The notes: generated from the sequence alone by a model not told the origin. 64,000 nt of DNA from Xanthostigma xanthostigma (GCA_963575645.1 OY754464.1:60610948-60674947), one strand, 5' to 3'. Positions 12,101 to 23,300 are shown, numbered from the stretch's first letter. Made by a program: numbers and translations.

Positions 12101-13225
12101 TATTCGTTGAACATTTTTGCATTTAGTAGATGATTTTATATTTGCTCGTTTTATTTAATAATTACGAATGAATCATTAATAATATTAAATTTGAGCGCGA
12201 AATAATTAATAGTGTATTACATCAGCCAGTGTGGTGTATACTATTTTTCTTCATACCTCGGTCGTAAGTACGCTTATTAAATACATTAATTAATTAATTA
12301 CTTATTAATTACATAAAACACAGATAAATTCCAAACAAGCAACTTTGAGGTTATAAGTAAAAACACGAATGACAACTGTTAGTGATTATTAGCTAAAATG
12401 TAATAGGGTTGCAATGGAAACGACATCTAAACAACAGTTGATGGTTTAATTTTACTTTACTGTCGCCCGCATCAGTGCGTGTAATCCCACCAATGCGCAA
12501 ATGTTAGACTTTCTGCCTTAAAATTGATGTCGGAAGTATGTACTTTCGATCGAGGTCTGAAGAAAACAATACTATTTATAAGATGTGTTAGTTGATCTTG
12601 TGAAAAATATTTTTTGATTTTTGATAATTTGAAAATAATACATAACTAAAATCTAATAATTAAATTTTACAATTATGTTATTTACTTTAAAAGAACGAGA
12701 TACAAATCAAAGAAAAACAATATTTTTACCCGATTGCACCAGAAAGGAGGGTAATGTTTTTTTACTAAAATGTTTATGTAGTATATAATATTATATAGAT
12801 ATAGATTGCCTGCTTGGACCACGTGCTACGACGTAACTGTACACTTTGCCCAAGTGAACAGCACTTACCCTATAAGCTCATATCAACATTAGAGCCAAAC
12901 CCAGTGCCCTTCGCCCCACCATCCGCACTATACTGGTGCTTGCCAACGTGCGACAGGACTGTGGAACCAGTGGGACATTATGTCACATTGCATTTTATTT
13001 ATTGAAGGCGATATAATCAAAAATACTTTTCTCTTCTATCGCTCTTTCATCCAACAAAATTTACAATTAACATACCTAGTTATTAAACGTTTATGACCGT
13101 AGTTGTCAAAGGTCTATAATTTACAAATACTTATTGTGTTCTACTACGCAGTTGGATATCCAATCAAGGTTTAATCGGAAATTACAGTTTTAATGATCAT
13201 CTATAAAAAGATAGAAACATGGTTT
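12101..13225. other. No gene seen; one GC-richer patch
   Basis: Mostly AT-rich, with TAAT repeats near 12285-12310. A GC-richer patch at 12810-12990 contains a 63-codon ORF (12814-13005) with several Cys and Pro; I do not recognise it, and nothing adjacent supports an exon. Confidence 0.4.
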
Positions 13226-13365
13226 TTAAATTTTGCTTAAATTGGTCTTCCCAGTTTTTTTAGTAGGCAAACTGAGAATTCAAATAATTGTACAATTTAT
13301 AATATTTGTAGCTTTAAGAAATTAATATTAAAAAAATTGGGATGCCCAATTTAAGCAAAATTTAA
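13226..13365. mobile_element. Small palindromic MITE
   Basis: TTAAATTTTGCTTAAATTGG at the left end is mirrored by CCAATTTAAGCAAAATTTAA at the right end, and the symmetry continues inward imperfectly. About 140 bp, no coding content. Confidence 0.7.
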
Positions 13366-13577
13366 GAGAACTTATATCTATTCTAGATTATTATAAAAGT
13401 TATAAGCTCGCCGAACTTTTTTTATTTTACGTCGATGATAATAATAACACACTTAAAACGCGCCTTAAACATAATTTGACGAACAAACGAATGCTAGTTG
13501 GCGCGTCGTTCATTAGTTCGTGCTTTACCGTGATGACGTCATAATACGCGCCGCTGGTAGCTGGACTGTTTAAATTA

Positions 13578-13930
13578 AGGCCGCTGCACACGAGGCTAGA
13601 AACACTAACTGGTCGGTAGGCTGGGTACGAAGCTGGAAGTGACGTCACTGCGGGCTTGCCTGCTAGCTCACATGATAGGCTTTAAGAGGGGCTATTTTTC
13701 TTGCTAGGTCCTTTGCTTGCTCTGAGCAAGAACCAATCAGGAAGCAGTTTCTTGTCACGTGGGCGACCTGAACAAACACCCACAAACCAACATGACGCCA
13801 TTCTGCTCAGAGTCAGATAACAGACACGTTTTGCTCTGTGTTTATATTTGAACACTGCGTGCGCACCAGATTTTTTCGCAAAACTAGCTTGAAAAATATG
13901 TCCCGTCGGTGAACGCACTGTATATCACTG
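13578..13930 (+). mobile_element. PIF/Harbinger-like MITE, GCTGCACACGAGG family, copy 1 (3' truncated)
   Basis: Starts AGGCCGCTGCACACGAGGC after TTA (13575-13577). The interior shares CCAATCAGGAA, TTGTCACGTGGGCGAC and ATTCTGCTCAGAGTCAGA with copies at 24367-24816 and 33626-34137. The expected right TIR is missing, so the copy is truncated near 13930. ORFs at 13427-13648 and 13682-13918 (minus) are shadows of this repeat. Confidence 0.8.
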
Positions 13931-14636
13931 TATTGATTTTACTCATAAGAAGATTATTAGAATTGATAATTATTATTATTTAATATATAATAAGAATTTG
14001 ACGAAAAATATCGTCAATTTTTTGTATTTATGTGCTGAAATAAGTTTTTAATTGTTTCAGGTAAGTTGGAAATCGAAAAATTTAAACCCTGCGAATTATG
14101 TTGTCAAGTAGATAAGTATCTCATTTTTATTTTTATCATTTTCTTTTTTTATGTCATTTGGCTCAGATCTCTTAAAATTTTGATTTTTCCTCGCATAGCC
14201 GTAGCGACGATTTTATCCTAGGGGGGGGGGGTCCAATTTTCAACCTACCATTATCAGATTTATACATAATTTGAAAACTGTAGAAATGAAATCGATTAAC
14301 ACGGCTTTTTGGAGAAATTTCACGACAAAGAAAACGTAGATTATTGTAGATGTTTTTTGTATAAAAAAAAGTGACGTTTTCAGAAAAAAATGTTTGGAAC
14401 AAAAGTAATCTATTTTTAGTCAGTCAATACGAATTCGCGAAGAAAAACAGGGGTTCCCATTTGAGAATATGAAGATGACCTCGAAAAAATGTAGCACTTT
14501 CATCAAATCAAAAAAATATTTGCACCTTCGGCTTTCCCTGTTGATTCCCTGCAACTTTTATTCGAAACAGTTTGTTCGCGAAAGCTACCCTTTCGTTTTA
14601 AATACCCTGGTCTCTTTAAAATGAATACCCCGTATA
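13931..14636. other. No gene seen; possible transposon end at right
   Basis: Contains a G10 run near 14221. The last ~50 bases end AAATGAATACCCCGTATA, which looks like the right end of a TACGGGGTATTCA-type TIR, but no partner is visible. A 76-codon minus ORF (14172-14402) has no domain I recognise. Confidence 0.4.
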
Positions 14637-15132
14637 TACAGAATGATTTTTATTTAAGTTGATTCTTCTCTTTTAACAGCGTGTAGAAATCAAATAGACG
14701 AACAAATATTTTATGTAACTTTTTTATCAAAGCTCAAAAATAAGAGAGAAAGAGCCTTTCAAGGTTTAATTAATTTTTTAAAATTTTATTTAATTAATTC
14801 ATAAGCCCGGTTAGCACACGCGAAGAAATGATAGCACGAATCGGGAAATGCATCTCAAATAATTCGCGGATAATCACGATTACAAGCATGGCTACGACGC
14901 ACGTATCTTCGTGTCCAACAAAACGGGGACAACTTTGAACAATTTCTGTGAATAACATATTTCCATAGTGACATAACATAACTCTAGCACCGACCTCAAA
15001 ATTTAATGAAACTTTAGAAGCCCGTTTCTCTTTAATTTTTGAGTTTGATAAAAAAGTTACTTGAAATATTTGTCCGTCTATTTGATTTCTCCACGCTGTT
15101 AAAAAAAAGAATCAACTTAAAAATCACCTGTA
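14637..15132. mobile_element. Fold-back MITE, CAGGTGA family, copy 1
   Basis: The two ends are inverted copies: AAGTTGATTC, CAAATAGACGAACAAATATT and CTCAAAAATAAGAGAG at left are mirrored at right. The right TIR reads, inward, TACAGGTGATTTTTAAG. TA dinucleotides lie at both ends. The family is shared with 19134-19603. No transposase. The left end is more diverged (TACAGAATGATTT). The minus-strand ORF 15128-15359 abuts its right end. Confidence 0.8.
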
Positions 15133-15359
15133 TGGTTGAATCCATAATTCTTCCTTCTGCGTAGTCGGGTAAAAAGAGTGAACCACAAAAGCGTGAAACA
15201 CGCTTGTGAGTTGTAAATGCGCCTTTATAATGACAACCGATACCGCCGAATTGGCTGTCGTATTTTATTATTTCCTTCAATATCCGGAACATATTTAACC
15301 GTAACTCGATATATTTATTTCTCTCGGCTTCTGTTTGTTTTTTCGTTTGCACCACCGAC
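15128..15359 (-). CDS. Candidate exon, unknown protein
   Basis: On the minus strand the frame is open from about 15430 to the MITE end at 15132, and reads further into the MITE before a stop near 15032. The ~77 codons before the MITE look protein-like: mixed charged and hydrophobic residues, a motif GGIGCHYKGAFTTHKRVSRF and good codon variety. A plausible acceptor (GATTCAG before GTCGGTGG) lies at 15360 and a donor-like CAG/GTGATT at 15128/15127. I do not recognise the family. The donor-like sequence belongs to the MITE terminus, so the exon may be one the MITE interrupted. It could equally be a chance ORF or part of an unidentified transposon. Confidence 0.3.
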
Positions 15360-15440
15360 CTGAATCGAGCCAATTGTGATAACACAAAAGACAGGTCGTA
15401 AATATGATCGACCAGAGTTGCAAGTAAACATCGTCATAAA

Positions 15441-16276
15441 CTTTATTTTTTTGTTCTTATATTGTGCGGCTCACTTAATAGTTTCAATACGTACCGATAG
15501 ATGGATACAATATTAATTTGCTTTTTTATGCTGGGTTTCTTCAGGCACGACCTTTAATTTTAGTACACTATCAATGGTTCAAATTAAAGAAAAATGTTTG
15601 TCTATAATTTGTACTCTGTTACAATCGGATTAAGATTATTTTTCTGTCAAATTCGACTTAGCACGAGCTAAGTAATATAAATAAATGATGTAGTAAGGTC
15701 TATACTTCTCTGGTAGATCCGGCAACGTCGCTGAAATAGATATATTGTGTTCATACTTCATTTAAAATTAATTATATTTGGTGAAACGAGCTTTGGTAAA
15801 TTTGTGAATGAATAATACACACGAATTTCATTTTCCAGAACGATTTCATATTACAAATTTATTAAAGCAACATGCTATATCTATATTAACCATCAATCTC
15901 CATTTTAATTGAACAGTGACGTCAAACATCTGTAACATGAACGGTTCACAACGTTTTGACCCTTCAAATCTACCCTTGAACGTTATTTTCACTTATTACA
16001 GTCTGTATAATTGCAAAATTGAATGTGGAACCCCTAATTTTTAACACGCGTATATTAGCTTGATCTGTATGTAGGTATGTATGTAAAGAAATCTTTCAAC
16101 GTAATTTTCACCAATTTCAAGAAGTCTGATTAACTTGAAAGTTTGCACACATATCAAGGGCCGGTGACAATACAATTATTTCATAAAAATAAATTTTAAT
16201 TTAAAAATTTCTAGAAAAAATTTAATTTGAAAAAAATACTTTTGATGTCGTTTTGAGACTAAAAATTCTGAAAATA
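15441..16276. other. No gene seen
   Basis: AT-rich sequence. Around 16085-16200 there is text of the kind found in decayed LINE or Helitron tails (GAAAGTTTGCACACATATC), but too little for a call. Confidence 0.4.
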
Positions 16277-16548
16277 CATTGTAGTTTAACAGAAACTAAA
16301 AAAACATGCTTTAATAGCAAACCTAACTAAAAAGCAGAAAATAATTATGTATAAAATAATTCAATTATAGTAAAAAAGCGTGGGATTACTCTCATAATAC
16401 CTCTAATTTTATAAATAGCTACCAATGAAACAATTGTAACGTTTAATATCACGCACCCCACGCGTTTTTACTAGAATTGAATTGTTTTTTACTTTTTGTT
16501 CGGTTTGCTTTATTAAAGTGTGCTTTTTAGTGTTTTTAAACTATATTT
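16277..16548. mobile_element. Imperfect fold-back repeat
   Basis: Left arm words TAGTTTAACAGAAACT, GCTTTAATAGCAAACC and ATAGTAAAAAAGCGTGGG are mirrored in order on the right as CCCACGCGTTTTTACTAG, GGTTTGCTTTATTAAAG and TTTTTAAACTATA. About 270 bp, non-coding, arms clearly diverged. Confidence 0.65.
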
Positions 16549-16997
16549 TTTTACTATACTAACTCTATAATTAGGGAATAGGGCTTATGTTCTATATTTA
16601 TTTCCAAATTCGCTTTTCATACAATTCACAATTATCGCGTCTTTTGATTTTTTTTTAGAACTAAAAATATGCTTTCTTAACATTTTTAAGCAACAAGCCA
16701 AAGTTTGTTAAACTTAATCACAGCTAATAAAAGCTGTAGCAAAATGTCATTTGCTACCACAGTTTGAAATTTGCCGAGAGCATTTTTTCCGATCAAAAGA
16801 ACAGTCCTCTTAAGCACTAACCAGGGAAAAAAGTGCGACATAAATTAGACGGCGTCCTTTAATTTCAGATGATTAAAAACAAAATCGTTTATAAGCTCAT
16901 TATGCAAAAACGTTTTCTCTCAATCGATGTGCGCTTGGCTTTAGGGCGTCGTCTCTTATAAAACTTACCTACTTTTTGCCTTTATCCAGCTTTAATA
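16549..16997. other. No gene seen
   Basis: AT-rich stretch before the next MITE, with no recognisable content. Confidence 0.4.
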
Positions 16998-16999
16998 TA

Positions 17000-17905
17000 G
17001 TCCAGGAGGCAGTGAAGATTTTCGGTACTTATTTTCCCAGTCAGCAAACACCGATAGAATTATTCGGTTTGTTATTCTAAGCAAAATTCCTATATATGTA
17101 GGGGGCGGGTTCCGATGGGTTAAGGCGGAAAATGAGTTAGAAAGTACAAATATACTGCACTTTTTTCCAGTCATAAAAATAGCTCTATTAGTGAGAGATA
17201 TAGTGAATCGTCTGGCTTAATCTGTGAGTATGGGTTATATGTCTGGCAGGTAAAAAATTGGAAAAAAATAATCAACACCATTGCCCTTATTTTCGCAGTC
17301 CTAAAAATTTGTCAGATGACAGTTTATATTATAATTACAGCTGAAAATACAGTCTGGCTAATGTGGAACACCCCGAAAGCCTTGCCAGACTCGTCCAACG
17401 CTCGTTTGGCGCGCTAAATTCGCCATGTTCAATTATACAGGTGATTGTTGTCATCTCTATCTGACTTGTGAGTCTGGCGGAGCTTTCGTGATGGTAAATG
17501 ACAGCTAGATGTGTATTTTCTATGAAATTATCATGTGACTCAAGATGCCGCCAGACTCATTTGCCAATTTCGTAAATTAGCCAGACTTACTTTTGATTAT
17601 AGTTTATGATAGTATCAAATGATACGTTAAATTTCAAGCATGGGAAAATTAGGAAGAATAAGCCGGACTGACTTTCTTCCATTTGGGATCTGCCAGACTG
17701 TTATTTGCATTAATAAAATGATTAACTTTAATTACTGTCAAATATTTATGACTGGGAAAATAAGTGGTCTTTTTTTTATCTAGTGAGCCCACCCGAAAAT
17801 TTTAGCCAGACTCACAAATTGTCGTTTTGTGTCACCATCCAAACAAACTATTCCATATTTGCCGACTGAGAAAATAAGTACAAAAAAATTCACTGCCTCC
17901 TGGAC
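17000..17905. mobile_element. TA-flanked MITE, GTCCAGGAGGCAGTGA family, full copy
   Basis: GTCCAGGAGGCAGTGA at left and its reverse complement at right are bordered by TA (16998-16999, 17906-17907). Subterminal words CTTATTTTCCCAGTC and GACTGAGAAAATAAG continue the inverted repeat. The interior carries seven exact copies of GCCAGACT or its complement (17351, 17384, 17471, 17550, 17580, 17692, 17805) plus shorter or one-off variants. A shortened copy lies at 39945-40181. No transposase. Confidence 0.8.
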
Positions 17906-17907
17906 TA

Positions 17908-19133
17908 ATAGGAAACATCGGCCGAGAGCAGTGCGTTATTAGTTAGTTGCTGAACATTTGTGTGTGATATGTGCATAGATATATGTTATTACATAGTGAA
18001 GTAGTGATTTATAACGGCATGAATGAGACATGGCCAGGCCGTTGGCGTGCTCGTATCCCTGCGTAGTCGAGACCGAGCGTCCTTTTGAATCCACCCACCG
18101 ATCTGTCATCTGTTTTTTTCGCGCGCGCCGGCGTCTCTCACCACCTCCAAACAATGACGTGATGCCGTCACGACGCCGCGGCCGGCCTATAGACGCTACT
18201 CTATACATCCTTTATTCGGCGTTTTGTACTCATTTTTGTGTTTGGACGCGTGACATTTTACGTCAGAAGTTCTCAAAAAAAAACCAACAAAAATCCCGAC
18301 TGCGTCTAACAAAAGAAGCTTCCATTTTAAAATATAATCGGGTAAAAAGACATTCGTTATATCACGTCACTATTAGCATTATTTATTGATTTATTTTTAC
18401 CCTGCTACTTTTTATTTTAGAAGCTTGTTTTGTATTTTTGATTTCAATATTCTATTTTTTTTTAATTTTTTCCACATTACAAAATACGACGGCTCTTGGT
18501 CGCCATATTGAATTCCTTGTGACGTCATATATTATATTAAGTCACTCGCATAATCAGAAATATTCTAACGCTACCTCATTTTTTCAAATCGGTCTAATTG
18601 TTTCAGCTTGAGGGCAAAATATTTGAACATAGTCACATACATAGAACTATCAAAGCTTCTGTCGGTAATACAGAACTCTAAGGACCTAACTGTGCATTTT
18701 TTGGTCGAATTTTCGGATTCATACAATGTAAAAAAAGTCCGAGCGCATGCTGGGCACACACCTGATAGGATTCTGTAGTGTTCGTATTTGGTATTTATGG
18801 TTCGCAATCGTTAACCCAAAAATGCGCCATCGCAATATTTTGATACTTTTTTTGTAGATTAATAATTGAAAAAAACCGAGTATCCATGGGTTATTATATT
18901 CAATATTAAAATCACTTTGTGGCCTTTCAAAAGTCAAGTAGTCTTAATAAATATTGGCATGTACACTATTTATAGTGCCATCAGACGGAGTTTTTTGAAC
19001 GTTTATAATAGCTTTGGTTCTTATGTCTGCTATATAATAGAAATATGACAGCTATAAAATTGTCTGAAAAATTGGTCGATAATTTTATTTATTGAATACA
19101 CAAACTCACAAAATTCGCACTCTCTCTTTATAA
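17908..19133. other. Gene-free stretch with GC-rich patch (possible promoter or first exon)
   Basis: At 18030-18220 GC content and CpG frequency rise sharply (GCGCGCGCCGGCG, GACGCCGCGGCCGGCC), with TGACGTGA words nearby. Overlapping ORFs exist on both strands (119 codons plus, 89 codons minus). They use the same GC-rich core, are low-complexity Arg-rich, and neither resembles a known protein. A CpG-rich promoter or 5' exon of a host gene is possible but unproven. 18450-19133 is AT-rich with nothing seen. Confidence 0.35.
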
Positions 19134-19603
19134 TACAGGTGAGTTTTAAGTTGATGCTTTTTTTTTACAGCGTGTAAAAATCAAATAGACGAGCAAATAT
19201 TTCAAATAGTTTTTTTATCAAAACTCAAAAATAAGAGAGAAACAGCCTTTCGAAGTTTAAATAAATTTTATTAAATTTTCTTTAATTTTGAGATCGATCC
19301 TGGGGTTATATTATGTCACTATGGAAATAAGTTGTTATTATCAAGTATGTTGGTGCTTATTTGAAACTGACATGTGTATTGTTCTGTTTTTGAGAGATAA
19401 TAACAACTTATTTACATAGTGACATAATATAACCCCAGGACCGACCTCAAAATTAAAGAAAATTTAATAAAATTTATTTAAACTTCGAAAGGCTGTTTCT
19501 CTCTTATTTTTGAGTTTTGATAAAAAAACTATTTGAAATATTTGCTCGTCTATTTGATTTTTACACGCTGTAAAAAAAAGCATCAACTTTAAACTCACCT
19601 GTA
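19134..19603. mobile_element. Fold-back MITE, CAGGTGA family, copy 2
   Basis: A near-perfect palindrome: TACAGGTGAGTTTTAAG at the left end, the reverse complement at the right, and arms of about 200 bp matching throughout (TCAAATAGACGAGCAAATAT, CTCAAAAATAAGAGAG, GGGGTTATATTATGTCACTA). Each TIR begins CAG followed by GTGAGT, identical to the metazoan 5' splice consensus. The loop is about 60 bp. Arms are more similar than those of 14637-15132, so this copy is younger. Confidence 0.85.
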
Positions 19604-20939
19604 TTGGTATAGATTTCATTTTGCATCAGGGGTTTAACCCTTTTCGTGCTGGTGGTCATTTCAATGGATATGCTATTCTAACGCGTGTAATTTAAGTAAG
19701 CGTAATTAAATATCAAATATAAACATTTCATTGTGTTTGGGACTTATCTGAGATGTAGGCATGCCAAACAAAACAAAGAAATACTATGTGGGTGGATGAA
19801 ATATCGAGTCAAGTGTTGACCACAGTCATGGATTCACGCAAAGCTGGTAAAAGTGTACACTGTACTAATTATGTATCACTTAATATAACTTACTCATTTT
19901 GAGTACTATTCTCTTGATTTGTTTTCATATTTCTTAATCACATAGTTTCAAAGTTCGAGAGGGAGACACATTATTTAACAAATTTAGAAGTATCTCGAGA
20001 AATATTCACCTAAAGAAAAAAAAGTCACTTAAGAACTGTTATTGATTTTTTAAAGACCTGTCTAACAATTCCCTACGCAATGGGAAATAAGTACGGAAAT
20101 AAAAATGTTTATCCCTCAGTTCTATGAATGGAAATTTTCCTCTATTTTTTTGTAATTACATTACGCAGTTTTAAATGGCGATTCACATAAGGCACCTGCC
20201 TGTAAAGTTTCATCCGAATCGATGGAAAGATGGCGGGGTTTTAAGGCTGTGACATACCAGGACGGACGTACGTGTCGTTTTTTGCCATTTGGCTAAAAAA
20301 CCCTAAAAACATCACCAGCAACGTCAGTAAATAAGTAATCAGTTTACACGTTATTTAATCAAATTTTCCCATTAATTCGTACGTTCTTGTTTGAGTAACT
20401 CTGATTTACCGAGTATAGTTGTGAAATATGGTTTAACCGCAACCCCGCACAATGCTCTGACCTCTTGTTTTTTTTTTTCGGAACATACACGCAGAGCGCA
20501 CCACGCCGTTTCTTGGCATTTTGTCATTTCGAGTTTTCTTTCAGATGTATCTTATTTATTTGAAAGTAATTTTTCTCCGACAATAATTTTCATCCATTCA
20601 TATCTTTTCTGGCTTTTCTTATTCTGTGACCCTCTTCTCTTATGTATTCTCATTACATCTATACAACGTACACGTATAGTCCGTATACCACGAGTCCTAT
20701 GTGTAGGTACTCATCTGGAAGGACTTATTAATTTTATCTCCACCTCGAAACTTATGGACTGCGCAGGGGTGTCACTTCCAAGATTTGAGAAAGGTAAAAG
20801 TATTAAAGTGACCTTGAAGTATTATATCGCGGTGAACAAAACCGTAACCAGAAAAAAACTGGAAGGATTGTGATCTTTTGAGTTCGATCTTTCTTAACTA
20901 TCTGGTTTTCTGGATTTTCTAACGAAATATAAATGGCGG
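19604..20939. other. No supported gene; 160-codon ORF of unknown status
   Basis: An ORF at 20391-20873 (plus, non-ATG start) has a hydrophobic Phe/Leu-rich middle that might suggest a membrane segment, but AT-rich sequence gives this by chance. The string GLTATP near its start recalls helicase motifs, yet no other motif follows. I see no splice context or homology and do not call a gene. Confidence 0.35.
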
Positions 20940-21620
20940 GTTTATAGTATCAAACATCGAAGCTCTGGAGCTCCTAGGTTTGGCTAGTCAAAACCTCAGG
21001 TCTGACATAAAGTCAAATAGTCAAAGTTCAAACCACGTTTTTCTACCTTTGACTAGCGAATTTTTGTCTAATCCTAGGAGAGACTAATTTGGAAAGTCAT
21101 CCGCCGAAAGTCAATTTGATGAAATCGGGGTTTGACCAGTCTAAATTAGGTTTAGGAATGTGTTGGTTTGTTAGATCAGGTATAATAAAAGCATATTTTT
21201 GAGGAGCATTTGGGCATTTTATAAAGCCTTGGCTCCCAAACTTATAATCTTTTGTACTGATCTCCCTCAGAGCCAGCTGAACGTCGGACACATCTTCGTA
21301 ATTAAGAGATGTCTCTTTGCATTCTTGTATTTGATTCCTAGCAAAAGGTGTGTTTATTTCGTGTTTAGTCCCTACTCTGTAGTGACAACGGTCCAGGGAT
21401 TTTGTCAATGTGGTAATTCTCAGCTTTTTCTCCGTTGAAGTATTTTCTTTCTCTGTTGACGAATTTGCCATAGTCGCTTCTATAATAGACTAGGCAAAGA
21501 TCGAAGCAGATTATTTTATTTTCGACGTTTGACTAAAAAGCTAGGTACTTCTAGGTTTGACTAAAAATATATCAGTCAAATGCCGAAATTGGAATCACTT
21601 TTGGAGTTTGTCGAAAGGCG
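20940..21620 (-). mobile_element. Decayed integrase-type DNA transposon (KRBA2-like)
   Basis: Both flanks of the ORF at 21097-21471 are rich in the words TTTGACTAG, GACTAGC and CTAGGTTTGACT in direct and inverted arrangement (20957-21080 and 21480-21580). This suggests the non-coding ends of one internally deleted element. The encoded fragment resembles KRAB-A-domain-containing-2-like integrase proteins, which are borne by Ginger-type cut-and-paste transposons. Confidence 0.5.
21097..21471 (-). pseudogene. KRBA2-like integrase C-terminal fragment
   Basis: A 124-codon ORF starting at an ATG. Residues ~29-86 contain YRVGTKHEINTPFARNQ, a gap, EDVSDVQLALREIST and GSQGFIKC. These follow the order of the region after the rve integrase core in KRAB-A-domain-containing-2-like transposon proteins, where GQGFxKC leads into a Cys-rich zinc-binding tail. 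Here the Cys-rich tail is replaced after Cys ~86 by unrelated sequence, and the integrase core is absent. It is therefore a fragment, perhaps an internally deleted copy that kept an ORF. The family assignment is from memory of its sequence pattern. Confidence 0.5.
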
Positions 21621-22620
21621 TTGGTGAAACCTAAGATGAACCAGTTGTTTCGCGAAGAGGCTGCATATCGATCTATGACTATAACATGTATACTGACCTT
21701 TGCAAAAAATTTTAGGGGACTGGGGTTAAACTCTGTTTATCATCTCTGCCTAAACTTGAATTTCAGGCTGAAATTTCGGTCGACAAAAATTATTTCTAGA
21801 TTATGTGTATTGTATTAAAGAAACTTTTTTTAGTATTTAATACAAATGTAGCAATAGATTGTGATATTGCGACATTTTATAGCATCTTTTTTCAGAGTCC
21901 TTCAGGCCAAAACGCAGCCCTAATAAATCTAAATCAGAAAGTAAAGACGTACATTATAGATATACGCATATACATTGTATGTATTATACACAAAAGTAGG
22001 AATTCGCTATTATCCTCGGCGTCTATTCATCACGATATCATCATTTCTGTGTGTCGAGAGATCAAAACATGCGTAGCCCTCGGGGCGGTGGGGTGATGAT
22101 GGGGTGGTCTGGTCGTCGAATAGTTGGCGACATGGCGCGGTACACCGTCAGTCTGTGTGCGCCACTGTCGCATTTACGGGGACCTATTCTAATAACTTCA
22201 ATAAATACGAGTCAAGGGTAGCGACGTCGTTAAAGTGCCAGGTTCAAATAGCCTTAACTGTTGGTGGCTGCGTTAATAGTAATTTATGTATCTAGAACGT
22301 AAATGCCGTTTTAATGTATGAGTCGTCAAATTATATAAAAACGAGCGGGGTTCAACAGGCACGCGAGTCATAATAGCAATACGTTCGAGATACATGCAAC
22401 ATTTTTTGGATAGGGTCTTCCAATAGGAACTTCCGAACTTTGACAGTTGATAGCGGCTATCTTGTTGAAGCTACATCTGTCAAATTGGCTTTATATTGAC
22501 ATGTCCTATATCTTACACACGATCTACTGGATTAATAAAATTATTATTATTATTATCATTTTTTCAGTCTGTTTTTCCAAATTATCATGGACTGGATATA
22601 GCGTTCAACAACACGTGTAA
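21621..22620. other. No gene seen
   Basis: Contains a GC-richer stretch at 22070-22180 (GGGGCGGTGGGGTGATG) and several 60-97 codon ORFs with no recognisable domains. An ATT run lies at 22538-22556. Confidence 0.4.
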
Positions 22621-22639
22621 TGATAAAATTGTTTTATCA

Positions 22640-23300
22640 AAATAGGTCTGTTCAGGCAACGTTCATCGAAAAATCATTTTCAACGAGGTGGTCCATTTCC
22701 AGATGAATGGGTACGTGAACAAACAAAATTGTCGAATTTGGGACGAGACCAATCCACATGAGATCCAAGAGCATGCAATGCATCCAGAAAAAGTCACTGT
22801 TTGGTGTGGATTTTGGGCTGGCGGCGTCATCGGTCCAAATTTCTTTGAGAATGACGTTGGCCAGGCCATCACCGTCAACGGCGAGCGCTATAGGTTGATG
22901 ATTACCAACTTCTTTTGGCCTGAATTGAATGATATGGACACCAACGACATGTGGTTTCAACAGGACGGCGTAACGTGCCACACAGCTCATGCCACATTGG
23001 ACATTCTGCACGAACTATTTGAGGGCATTGTCATCTCACGTGGAGGTGAAGTGAACTGGCCACCGAGATCGTGCGATTTGACGCCCTTAGATTTTTTTTT
23101 GTGGGATTTTTTTAAGCCGCAGGTCTTTGCGTATAAGCCACAAACCACAGCGGTCCTCAAAGTCGACATGCCTTCGGTCGAATTCAGCCTGATTTACGCA
23201 CCAGTCATGAGAAAATTGGACATTTCGGATGCGCGCCACCCAGAGAAGCCGCGACGGACATTTGGAGGAAGTTATATTCCACACATAATGGCATCAATAG
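22640..23300 (+). pseudogene. mariner transposase pseudogene (DD41D-type)
   Basis: The open frame 22688-23317 carries transposase text typical of mariner: VTVWCGFWAGG, WFQQDGVTCHTA, WPPRSCDLTPLDFFLW. The second and third catalytic Asp (in QQDG and PLDFF) are 41 residues apart, the spacing of the DD41D (rosa) group. The first catalytic Asp, expected just before the HFxxNGYVNKQN block, reads as Glu (FNEVVHF at ~22672-22698). The N-terminal DNA-binding half is missing; a stop sits just upstream near 22645. After about 23160 the C-terminus is in a different frame: ENWTFRMRATQRSRDGHL is read in another frame up to a stop at 23286-23288, so there is at least one frameshift. Not functional. Confidence 0.9.

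Noticed and set aside
12814-13005. 63-codon Cys/Pro-containing ORF as a zinc-finger exon
   Set aside because: Cysteine spacing does not fit a zinc-binding pattern and no splice sites or similarity support it.
17939-18389. Overlapping 119- and 89-codon ORFs on both strands
   Set aside because: Both depend on the same GC-rich patch that lacks stops; Arg-rich low complexity and no recognisable family.
20391-20873. 160-codon ORF with a GLTATP string, like a helicase motif
   Set aside because: Only one short match, no Walker motifs or other helicase motifs, non-ATG start, and AT-rich hydrophobic composition expected by chance.
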